Of a stretch of 64,000 nt of DNA, positions 1-9,700 are shown piece after piece; position 1 is the stretch's first letter; every line of letters begins with the position of its first letter. A model generated the notes under the pieces. The model saw nothing but the letters and a program-made list of their open reading frames with translations, was not told the DNA's origin and did not search any database. A program made the translations under genes and the position numbers. Source of the DNA: Avena insularis (taxonomy: Eukaryota; Streptophyta; Magnoliopsida; Poales; Poaceae); the NCBI GenBank assembly GCA_023614405.1, contig CM042693.1, positions 338,255,527-338,319,526 on the forward strand, in the 5' to 3' direction.

Positions 1-424
1 TTATTTCTTTAGAAGAGCAGGTCGTGATTTTAATTCCCTCTATTCCACATAAAAAAATCTTTTTTTTTGTTTGTACAACCACTGATAGGTGGGGCCTTCC
101 TGTCAGGTCATACCAAGGATCGCAATTGGAGAGAAAAATACATAGGGGTCATTTGCAAAAACTGCGATGCCACATGTCAGCTCAGTTGGACGAATTAGGT
201 CAAAATAATAGAAATTCGATCAAAATGGACTAAAATGCTCTTGGTTTGCAAGTTGCGGGACTAATTTTGCTCACTTTGCAAGATGTGAGACTAAAACGTC
301 TCCGCGGTACAAGTTGTGGGACTAAAAATATATATACCTCTTCAAAAATGTGGGACAAAGTTAGGGTTGACTTAACTACTAGCTGTTTCACTCGTTAAGC
401 CTCATAACCCTAGTGGAGAACGGG
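1..424. other. Unassigned AT-rich left edge
   Basis: I see no supportable gene here. The stretch contains the phrase 'gggactaa' and close variants several times between about 200 and 340 ('gcgggactaattttgc', 'tgtgggactaaaaata'), which suggests decayed repetitive DNA. The short reading frames lack recognisable domains. Confidence 0.4.
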
Positions 425-536
425 CTCTAGTTCCGGTTCCAGACAGCATATAGTCCTGGTTGTATAGCAGGGACTACGTAATCAGGAATAGAGCAGCCTC
501 CTTTAGTTCAGAGTCACTTAGGAACCGGGACTAAAG
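425..536. repeat. Foldback (MITE-like) element with 16-bp terminal inverted repeats
   Basis: The left arm at 425-440 (CTCTAGTTCCGGTTCC) and the right arm at 521-536 (GGAACCGGGACTAAAG) are inverted copies with two mismatches in 16, giving a 112-bp foldback. The 'ttagtcccggttcc...ggaaccgggactaaa' signature is common in short non-autonomous grass transposons. I do not assign a superfamily, because target-site duplications are not evident. A second hairpin with related arms lies just to the right, so this may be part of a larger element ending near 610. Confidence 0.5.
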
Positions 537-576
537 TAGGACCACGTGGCGATAGTGTAGAGCGGGGGGAATCTTT

Positions 577-605
577 AGTCTCGGTTCGTGCTACGAGCCG
601 GGACT
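577..605. repeat. Hairpin related to the adjacent foldback element
   Basis: Arms at 577-589 (AGTCTCGGTTCGT) and 593-605 (ACGAGCCGGGACT) are inverted with two mismatches over 13 bases and a 3-base loop. The arms resemble those of the 425-536 foldback, so both probably derive from one MITE family or from one larger, partly decayed copy. Confidence 0.4.
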
Positions 606-757
606 ACACGAGCTCTGCCGTGGAAGCACTTTAGTGATTCGGCTGCTGCGACAACCGATGGCGGTGAGGCAGCAGGTTCTGTCGCGGCAGAGTTTTGGGG
701 GGATTTCTGTCGCGGCAGGAGGATTGGTAGAGGAGGGAGAGGTTTGGCGTAAGTGAC

Positions 758-2290
758 TGATACATCGTAAACGTATCTATAATTTTTTATGTTTTATGCT
801 TGTTTAGAATCTACTTTGCTTTACTTTGTCTATACTTTGAGGTATTTTTATATGTTTTCTAGGACTAACCTATTAACAAGATGCCACAGTGCCAGTCAAT
901 ATTCTCGGAATTGGACGGGACAAAAGCCAAAGTCAATATTTTACCGTGGGGAACACGAAGCCAGAAGACGAGACGGAGGAGGGCCTCAAGGGGGCCACAC
1001 ACCCTGGTCGCGCGGCCAGGCTTGGCCTGCGCCTGGGGGGTGTAGCCACCTCGGGCACCCCCTCGGTCTCCCTCTTCGCCTATAACAAGCCCCTAATACC
1101 TAAAGCCTAAGTACCCGACCAATCTTCCATGAAATAGTCCGTAGCCACCGTCACCATCGTCCCTAGATCGGGAGGATCTGAAACTCTTCCCAGCACCCTG
1201 CTGGAGGGGAGAGATCATCCCGGAGGCCTTCTTCATCACCATGCCAGCCTCTGATATGATGTGTGAGTAGTTCCATCTAGGACTACGGGTTCATGTAGTA
1301 GCTAGATGGTTGTTTATCCTCCTTTGTGCTACCATGTTTAGATCTTGTGAGCTCCGTTCATGATCAAGATCATCTATTTATAATCATGCATGTTGTGTTT
1401 GCGGGGATTAGATGGATATTGAGATTACTATGTCAGATTGGTTAATGATTCTATCTTATTGATTCTATCATGTCTGTGTTGTTTGAGATCTTGCATGCTC
1501 TTCGTTTCTAGTAGCTATCTTGGCCAAGTAGATGCTAGTGACTCCAAGAGGGAGTATTTATGCTCGATAGTGGGTTCATGCCTCTATTTAATCTAGGAAA
1601 GTGACATAAATCTCTAAGATTGTAGATGTGCTGTTGTTACTAGGGAGAAAATAACAATTTGTTTTTCATGGAACAATTGTATTGTTTACTTTACACACCT
1701 TGCTTAAAGAAGTTATCCGTTGCTTGTAACTTAATATTGGAGGGGGTTCGGATGATAACCTGAATGTGGATTACTAGTCATAGATGCATTTGGATGACGG
1801 TCTATGTATATTGTTGTAATGCCCAATCAAATCTTATAGGATCATGAATGTCTAGTATTGCATTGTTATGCCTTGCTCTGTCTTGTCAATTGCCCTGCTG
1901 TAATTTGTTTACCCAACATGTTATGTTGTTTATCTTAAGGAGAACATCTCTAGTGAATTATGGACTCCGGTCCAATATTTACCATTGATACATCTTCCAC
2001 TGTTCCTGTTTACTTTCTGCAAACGACCATTACCTTCCACACCATACAATGAATCCTTTGTTTTCAACAAACCGGCGAGATTGACAACCTCACTGTTTGT
2101 TGGGGCAAAGTCTTGAGTTTGTGTTGTGCAGATTTCCAAGTTGCTAACAACACCTTTGAGTCGTTTCCTTCCTCCTACTGGTTCGATAACCTTGGTTTCT
2201 ACTGAGGGAAAGCTTGTTGTTGTGCTCATCATTCCTTCCTCTTGGGGTTTCCCAACGAAGCTCTACAGTGATCTGAGCTACACATCATCA
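758..2290. mobile_element. Solo LTR, about 1.53 kb, with perfect target-site duplications
   Basis: The segment begins TGATACATCGTAAACG and ends GCTACACATCA, the TG...CA ends expected of an LTR. It is flanked on both sides by the same five bases, GTGAC (753-757 and 2291-2295). No primer-binding site, coding domain or second LTR lies between the duplications, so this is a solo LTR left by recombination between the two LTRs of a full element. The opening and the body resemble a large LTR family common in Triticeae-type genomes, but I do not assign a family name. A partial inverted relative of its right-hand end is at 45443-45832. The short reading frames inside it are not considered genes. Confidence 0.85.
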
Positions 2291-2295
2291 GTGAC

Positions 2296-3034
2296 GAATA
2301 ACGAAGGAACCCATTACACATAAAATCGTCATGATTATATAGATTGCACTGGCCTCTTTATTCTTGCTTGTTTGAATATATTACATGTTGATACATATAT
2401 ATATATGTATATAGACAAAACTCCTTATGTCTCCATCCTCGCCGAAGGAAGCATCTCATGCCGTTGGCTGTTTGGAGATTCGTGTTGGTTTAGAGAGACA
2501 CATCTTATTTCTGCATTTTCCATTGCTATTAGGTAAATCCTAAATAGGAATAGGTTTGGATTAGCTTTTGGCTAGGCACTGTCACCGCTCTGTACCTGAC
2601 CTCCTGCACGCGCGATAGAGGCGTCTTGGCAAACGCAGGTCTCTGCGCCTAGAGCTGGCACTAGAATCTCAAGCCAATAAAACCAATTCCCAGCCGCGAA
2701 CCGCTCCCCGTCCACACTAGCGAGCCTCTCCGGCCACCGACGCTTGTCCCCCCTTGCCGGAATCATCATCAAGATCTTGCAGCAAGTCTTTCTCGCTGCA
2801 CACCAGCGAGCATCTGCGCCCTTCCCCGGCCACCACTGCCGCCCACCGCCGATTTCCCACCCTGTATCTTGATCTAGGCTACCAGCATACAGGTTCCCGG
2901 CGCCACCGGCGTCTAGACGCTGGTCTTCCTGGCCTTACACCATCCAGCACCACCCCCCGGATCCTACCCCTGATCCTCTACCGTTGCCCAAGTGCGCCTC
3001 CCTTCGCGATCTCCTCCGCCCGGCCGACCGCGAC
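2296..3034. other. Unassigned DNA between the solo LTR and Gypsy-1
   Basis: This continues the sequence that the solo LTR interrupted. It holds a short (TA)n run at about 2395-2414 and then becomes GC-rich from about 2560. Frames are open on both strands in the GC-rich part but show no domain I recognise. It could be an LTR or 5' leader fragment of another element, or a fragment of genic DNA. It ends abruptly at the edge of the Gypsy-1 3' LTR. Confidence 0.4.
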
Positions 3035-3572
3035 TATCGTGGTATTGCCGACGAGTACGCCATGGAGGGGTCCTCACAGTGCGTGTTTAGAGACGTGGGG
3101 TAAGGCGGACGGTTGACGGGTACGAGGTAACACAGCTTACCCAGGTTCAGATCCCACAATGGTGGCGGAATCCTACTCCTGCTATAAATCACTATAAGGG
3201 TAATACGCCGAGTTATAGAGATAGGTTCGCTGTGCGAGGTGACTAGAGAGTCTAAGTTATCATTCCCTAAAGTCTCCCATAGGCCCGACTTATATAGTCG
3301 CCAGGTCCTAGGGTTTACAGGGAAAAGTCCTAGCCGGACATGTTACAGAGTCCTACATTGTCTATTACTAGTCTTGTGTATCTTGTACTCCAAGGCTCCG
3401 GGTACGTTGGTGACTCCACCGTAGCCTTCCTTTATCCGACATGGGCCTCTCTCCTGGATCCATCTAACTGGGCCGCCCAGCAGGCCATAGGCCATGCTAC
3501 CGACTATGGGCCACCCGGGTTAGCCGGATAAGAGACATGCTATAAGGATACCCATATAGCATATCCCCAACA
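3035..3572 (-). repeat. Gypsy-1 3' LTR
   Basis: Aligns along its length with 15635-16151. On the minus strand it starts TGTTGGGGATATGCTATAT and ends in CCACGATA, where the partner ends CCACGACA. A TATATAA box on the minus strand lies at 3290-3296, at the same relative place as in the other LTR. The polypurine tract adjoins its minus-strand start. Confidence 0.85.
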
Positions 3573-3590
3573 GTAGCCCCCGAAGAACTT
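3573..3590 (-). other. Gypsy-1 polypurine tract
   Basis: Directly before the minus-strand start of the 3' LTR the sequence reads AAGTTCTTCGGGGGCTAC. The G-rich core CGGGGGCTAC is at the position where plus-strand DNA synthesis is primed during reverse transcription. The same core recurs as a minisatellite inside the antisense gene's intron (6227-6620). Confidence 0.7.
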
Positions 3591-4174
3591 CGAGATCTTG
3601 CGCCGTCTTGCCTCTTCACGTAGAATGCTCCGTCTAGATGGATGTCGGCAAATCGTCAAGCAACATCTTGTAGTCCTCCCAAAGAACCCTGCAAGGCTTT
3701 CTACGTATTCGACTTGTAAGCCGGAGAAATGCTGAATCTTCCATCGTACTCCTCCGTAGTCGGATTGAATCCGTCCATGTCGAAATCTTCGATGTGACAG
3801 CTCATTTACCCATGTCAGCTAGGACGACGTAGGCTTAGGTCAGCGACGCCTCGTAACTCACACATGCAGAGAACGCAATCATATCCGATTTTCCCGCGCG
3901 AGCGATACGAACCGTTGGCGGCGACGGTTGGAAACGTGGCGAAATTTCCGCGCATGTTCGCGAACACGTCGTCTACGCGGCAATCGTCCGATCAAGCTGC
4001 ACGAATCTTGACGCCGAGGATGATAAATAGTAACCGTGGGGAAATCTCCACTTTTTACCTCATTCTTCTCGCATCGTCTTCTTCCTTCAGCCGTGCGTCT
4101 CCTCGAGCTCTCCGCGATAAACCTTGAAAAAACCCTAGCTCCCATCTGCACCAGTCGCACCCAACCTTCACCCC
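3591..4174 (+). promoter_or_regulatory. Leader region upstream of the Gypsy-1 antisense gene
   Basis: About 580 bp between the polypurine tract and the first ATG of the antisense gene. If that gene is transcribed on its own, its promoter should lie here or in the adjacent LTR read backwards. A possible TATA-like 'gataaatag' is at 4021-4029, about 150 bp before the start codon, followed by a pyrimidine-rich leader. This is inference from position; no promoter activity can be shown from sequence. Confidence 0.3.
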
Positions 4175-7100
4175 ATGGCTAGCAGCAGCACCTCCCCATC
4201 AATGGCGGCGTCGAGTGAAGCCGCGGCGAAGCCGGTGAGCCCCGTCGTCGTGCCCCCAGAGGGCCTGGTCATCCCCGCATCGGCGATGATCGAATCCACC
4301 GGCGGCGACCAAAATTTGGCGGCGCTAGAGCCACTGGAGGAGGAGCCAGATTCGCACAAGGGCGACTGGCGCGGCTCGGACATCACCGACAGCGACATCC
4401 AAGAGATGGTCGCCGAAGGCTACCTTCCCGCGACGGAGGGGCTCGCCTGGCGGGCGGCGCCAGCCGGCGAGGTGACACCTTCTCCCCAAGCCAGAGAAAA
4501 GGTGTACTTCAAAGCTCAGCTGGTACACGGCGTTTCCTTTCCCATCTCCCACTTCTTCCTCTCCGTCTTAAACCACTATAGGGTCCAACCCCATAACCTT
4601 TCCCCCAATAGTATCTTAGTGCTTAGCAACTTCGCGGCACTTTGCGAGGGATATCTAGGGATAAGGCCTAGGTTAGGCCTTTTTGTGTACTTCTTCACCG
4701 TCAAACGTGAAGCCGAACATAGTAAGGAGGAGCTTAGGAACTGTGGCACCATAAGCTTCAAGATTCGACCTGGCCGGCGGTTCCCCGACATCGTCGGCCA
4801 CGAGTCCTGCAAGAATTGGCAGCAGACGTACTTCTATGGCCCCGACATTCCTCTGGCGGGCCGAGAAGTAACGTACCCGGACTTCGCGGATGGAGCTGCC
4901 GCTAAAGTTTCCACGTGGAGATCCCAAGACTCCCTTCCCTCCGACCTCGATGCTTCTCGCGCTATAAGGCCGATCGAATGGTTTGTAGAGACGGGTTTGA
5001 CCGGCTTGGACCTAGCCATGTGTTGGTTCATCAGGCGAATCCAACCTCTGCAGCACCGCGCGAAGTACATGCATGAGTATACCAGCGACAGAAGGGATAG
5101 CCTCCGCATCTCTGTGGATAACTTCTCGAGCGACTCCGTCAAGCTCTGCCTTAAGGACATCGTCAAGGTGAAGGATAAGAAGCGTGGCTTCACCATCACC
5201 TATGACATGTTCGTAGACGACAAGTGCCCAAAGGTAGGTTTTTATTTTCCGTGTTCGACATATGCTCCAGTTGTTCCGTCTTGCCAATACCATTTTGTCT
5301 AACACGGTGATTTCTCGCTTAACAGCTTAGCGATCTAGATGAGGGCAACCTGGCTGCCCAAATCTACGATCCAAAGATGAAGGAAGTCACGGTCGTGTCC
5401 GACGACGAGGTCCCGTTGGCGCGAAAGCGGAAGAGCTCCACCTCTGACGCTGCCGACGGAGGCAAGAAGAAGAAGACGGAGGGTGGAGCCTCCAAAAAGA
5501 CTACCGCCGCCCTGGAGGTGGAAAAGGGAAGAACCACCGGGATTTTTGCCAAAGCACCCCCCCCTAGTGTAAGCTTCTCATTCTCCGACATTGTCTATTT
5601 GTCTGTCTTGCTCCTGTACTTATGCATTTTGCACGTTTCAGGAAGAAAGCCACGACCAGCCTCAAGAAGACCTCCAAAACTTTGGGGGCTTCTCGAAATA
5701 TCAAAGACATGCTGCATCTCGACGCCTCCCCCGCCATCGCCCCTGCTACTCCTGCCGTCAAGCCTTCATCTGCCCCGATAGGCTCACAAGCTAAGGAGGC
5801 ACCAGGCCCTTCTGCCATGGAAGTGGATTCTGGCGCCTCCACTGAACTCGCTGTTGTCGGTGAGCAGGCGACGCAGGAGAGCACCGCTCACCAAATGGCT
5901 GAAGCTCTGGCTAAGGATGCCATCGGTGGCGGCAAGGCGGTGGTGGAACCTGGTACTTCTGCCGAAGGCGGTGCCCTTGCTCCCCAGAAACCCTTTGAGT
6001 TTCCAAAGATAGTTTACCCGGTGCTTACACCGAGTAACACAACTCTGGTTCCTAGAGGAGTACCGTCATCTCCGACATGCGGTCTCGAGGAGCTCCTCCG
6101 ACAAGCAGAAATATTGCGAGGAAATAGCATTTCCTTTGGCAAGCTGCTAGCTGAGAGCGCTACAAACCTCAAGATCATCGCACTTGTAAGTTTACTTTGC
6201 CTTTTTCATTTCATATGAGTATCCCACTGTAGCCCCCGAGGATGTAGACGGAAAACCATAGGTTTTGCATCTATATGCTCTAAGAGTGACTAAGTTAGAA
6301 AAAACTCTCACTGTAGCCCCGAAGCATTCAGATGGAATGAACTATTCCGACTAGATGATTTAAGAGTAGCATACGCAGCGTTTATATTTTTTCAATACTG
6401 TAGCCCCCAAGCCTCTAGTTGTAACTGAATTAGTTCCGACTAGATGCTTAAAGAAAAGCTAAGCAGATTCTGAGTTAAAAACTTTGTACTGTAGCCCCCA
6501 AGCTTCTAATCGAGAACTGAATTAGCTCTGACTAGATGCTTAAAGAAAAGCTAACCATATTGCTAAGTAATAAACTCTCGCTGTAGCCCCCGAGCGTCTA
6601 GGTGGAAAATTTCCGACTAGATGCTTCCAAGTAGACTAAACAACGTTTTAACTTTTTTCTTTTTTCCACAGAACAATAATGCTCGAAGGGGCATGGGCAA
6701 CGACAAGTACCAGAAGATGCACGCAGATCTTGAAGCCGAAAAGGGTAAAACTGCCATCTTGAAGGAACAGATCATCAAAAACAAGAGTCTGTTTTCTTTT
6801 TGCGCATTCCGTCTTGGTTTTGTGCCTACATTCTCCGAGTACTCACTGTGTACTTTGTTTTCTCCGACTGTGCAGAACATGTTGCCAAGACCAAGGACAT
6901 TGTCGAGCAGTCCAAGCATATCCAGCAGCTGGACAGCGAGAACAAGATCCTTAAGGAGGAGAGGAAAGAAATGTTGAAAATGCATGAGGATTCCATGAAG
7001 GCCCTACAGGACTCCGCCTCCGCGGAAATCAATCGCTTGAAGGAGGAGCTTGCGATCTTAAAAGATCAGAAGCAAGCTGCTGATGAGTAAAACCATCGCC

Positions 7101-7837
7101 ACAGCGAGGCGTATAAGCTCCTCCAACAAGAGAGAGAATCCCTGACGGACACCCTCTGGCAGGCTAAGGCCAGCATCTTCAGTAAGTTTCCTCTGCCTTG
7201 TTTTTCTGTAGTCTGGATACTTTAAAATTATTGAACTCATGTGCTCCTTGTCGGAACTTGCAGCTCCTATGGGTTTAACCCGATCGCCTCCTTCGGACAA
7301 GGAATGCATGATTCTGGCCGGCAACTTTATCAACACTGCCATCACCCAAGACAAAGAGATTGCCAAGCCCCTTCAGATACACATCAAGGCCTCGGACTCC
7401 ATGGCGAAGTACTCGAAGATTCTGCGCCGAGCCCCCAGCGTGTCACAAGCTGGACAGCTTCATGTGCATGGGCTGGCGCAAGGATGGCGCTGTCAATGGT
7501 GAAGGCACACTACGAAGGTGCCGACATCGACACGGTGACCTCTGGTATCCCTGACGTCGATGATGACGGCAAAGATATTGATCATGAAGCCATCCTGTCA
7601 TCCCTCGCGGGCTATGACACCAGAGTTTCCGAGTTGGTGGACATCGACGTCTTCGTGCCCATGAACACCATTGACAGCGTCAACCAAGATTCCTCCGAGT
7701 CCCACCACAGTGCTGATGTTGAGGGTGATTCTCCATTTGGCTGCGACGATCTTTCTCCAAGTCTCCTGCGCCAAAGGAATGAAAAAAAACTTTGTAATAT
7801 TTGTTTCAACTTTGGTGTATGCGCGGAAAAAACTTGA
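4175..7837 (+). pseudogene. Antisense extra gene of Gypsy-1 (putative 'gypsy-type transposon' domain protein), intron-containing
   Basis: This gene runs opposite to gag-pol. The first exon (4175 to about 5233) starts MASSSTSPSM and contains the family core with C-E-G-Y-L-G at 4643-4660, followed by a VKRE segment. This matches my recollection of the plant 'putative gypsy-type transposon' domain family; its function is unknown to me. Apparent introns with GT/AG ends separate further exons: donor at about 5234 and acceptor by 5323; donor at about 5572 and acceptor by 5641; 6186-6671; and two more near 6790-6874 and 7181-7262. Exon 2 is lysine-rich (KRKSS, GGKKKKTEGG), a possible nuclear localisation signal. 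Exons near 6672-7180 are predicted coiled coil (KYQKMHADLEAEKGK, LKEERKEMLK). The C-terminal part contains SMVKAHYEGADIDTVTSG and ends at 7837. A TAA at 7088-7090 interrupts an otherwise open frame, and an exon 2-3 frame mismatch lies next to a run of eight C at about 5563-5570. Hence it is scored as a pseudogene. Confidence 0.7.
6227..6620. repeat. Minisatellite of polypurine-tract-like motifs inside an intron
   Basis: Five copies of CTGTAGCCCC(C) start at 6227, 6312, 6398, 6489 and 6581, giving an 85-92-bp period. Each is followed by related text (for example 'gactagatgcttaaagaaaagctaa'). On the element's coding strand the motif reads CTCGGGGGCTACAG, nearly the same as the functional polypurine tract at 3573-3590. 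The array fills most of the 6186-6671 intron of the antisense gene. Confidence 0.75.
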
Positions 7838-8296
7838 TGATGTAACTTAAGGCGGAAAACAATGGTTGTTATTTCCTGCTACTTAAGAACTACTTTCCAG
7901 CATGTATATATTTTTTTAAGCAAGTGCTGGCTTATCCATTACTTTGATTCTTATGCTTGACTTTTCGTGAGTCGGAAGACTCATTGTCGGAACCATGCGC
8001 TTAGGTGATGATGCCCAATGGCACCGTCAATAACCTGAGCACAAAATCGCCGACAATAAGTGCCAAAAGTCACTACTCCAGAATCCACATAAAAACAACA
8101 AAGAACGTGTAGACCAGAAAACTTAATCAAACACCCGTAGGTGGAATTTTCACAAGTGCAAACGCAATACTTGTGCATAAAGGTTTTACATGATCCAAAA
8201 ATGAACACTAAAGGAGGTAAAAGACTCAGAAATATGAGTGAACCAAAGAGCTTTATTTCATTGATTATATAAGAGATATACAATTAGATAAAAATG
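7838..8296. other. Spacer between convergent 3' ends in Gypsy-1
   Basis: The antisense gene (plus strand) and pol (minus strand) converge here. No reading frame is supported. The stretch is AT-rich and is where both transcripts would be expected to end. No definite polyadenylation signal was assigned. Confidence 0.45.
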
Positions 8297-9700
8297 CTAA
8301 GTGTAAAAAGGACGTAGCTGTGCTATGTTCCATGGCCGATCAAGCTCCGGGTAGTCATCATCCGGGTCACGTCGCTTACGCTTATGATCCTTGTTGGGTC
8401 TATCCTTTAGTTCACGATTGTCAACAAGGTAGTAAGACCCATTGAGTAGCGCCTTGCTTATGATGAACGGTCCTTCCCATGGCGGGGATAATTTGTGTGA
8501 CTTCTTCTGCTTAAGTCGGAGCACCAAATCCCCCTCTTTAAACGAGCGAAGCCGAACACGGCGACTATGGTAGATGCGTAGCTTCTGCTGGTAGATGGCG
8601 GATCTTTGGCATGCCAAAACGCGCTCCTCCTCGAGAAGGTCCACATCTAGGCGTCTGGATTCTTCAGCGTCATCTTCGTCGTAGGCGGCAACTCTTGGTG
8701 CATCGTGAAGGATGTCGGAGGGCAGGATGGCTTCTTCTCCATATACCATGAAGTAAGGGGTGTAGCCGGTAGATCTGTCGGGTGTAGTTCGTAAACTCCA
8801 CAGCACAGATGGCAATTCTTCCGCCCAGGCTCTAGCTGCTCTATGTAGCGGTGCCTCAAGACGTGGCTTGATTCCCTGCAGAATTAACCCATTGGCTCGC
8901 TCGACCTGACCATTGGATTGTGGGTGTGCCACAGATGCAAGGTCAAGTCGGATGCCTTTCTCCTAGCAATAAGCCTCCACTTCTCTGAGTGATAAATTGC
9001 TGCCGTTGTCGGTGATAATGCTGTGCGGGAGACCAAATCTCACCACTAGATCTTGGACGAACCTGAGGGTTGTTTCCCCATCAAGCTTTCTAATGGGTTT
9101 AGCTTCTATCCATTTAGTGAATTTGTCAACTGCTACAAGCAGATGCGTAAACCCACAAGGTGCTGTCTGTAACGGTCCCACCATGTCTAGCCTCCAGACT
9201 GCAAACGGCCAAGTTATTGGTATTGTTCGCAGTTCTTCAACAGGAACATGTGGTTGTCGGGCATAATACTGGCATCCCATGCATGTCTCAACCATCTTGT
9301 CGGCGTCCGCCTTTGCGGTCAGCCAGTAGAATCCTTGCCGGAAGGATTTTGCGACCAACGATCGAGGAGCGGCGTGATGCCCGCAATCTTCGAGATGGAT
9401 TTCACGCAGGATTTCCATACCTTCTAGCTGGGAAACACACTTTAGGTATACACCAGTAGTGCTCCTTTTGTAGAGTTGCCCATTGATTATGGTATAACCC
9501 TTTGCTCATCGTACTATTTGCCGTCTTTCGAGTTCATCGTCGGGCAAAGTTCCGTGTTTGAGGTATTCCATGAACGGTTTTGTCCAAGCCGGAGGGACCT
9601 TGGTCACCATGTTGATGAAAGAGTCAGCTCTATCCGGGTTGCCGTTGTCGGCTCCCTTCACGGATGGTGTGCGTAGGTGCTCTAGGAAAACTCCTGGCGG
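8297..9700 (-). pseudogene. Gypsy-1 integrase
   Basis: Integrase would insert the reverse-transcribed DNA into the host genome. Reading the minus strand from about 9700, a linker from RNase H is followed by the zinc-binding HHCC region (HLEDCGHH ... CMGC, about 9400-9270). Next comes the catalytic core with WRLDMVGPL (first Asp), ITDNGSN (second Asp) and HPQSNGQVERANG just after the Glu region. The C-terminal domain includes GDLVLRLKQKKSHKLSPPWE and ends at 8297 with AQLRPFYT. The whole stretch stays in one frame and is broken by only two stops: TGA at 9506-9508 (a likely CGA to TGA change) and TAG at 8963-8965. The catalytic residues themselves look conserved. Confidence 0.85.

Noticed and set aside
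758..2323. Short open frames within the solo LTR
   Set aside because: Position inside a non-coding LTR and lack of domains; the segment's edges and duplications explain it.
3879..5305. Several open frames on the minus strand overlapping the first exon of the Gypsy-1 antisense gene
   Set aside because: They are antisense shadows of a GC-rich coding exon; none has a recognised domain, and the plus-strand frame matches a known family.
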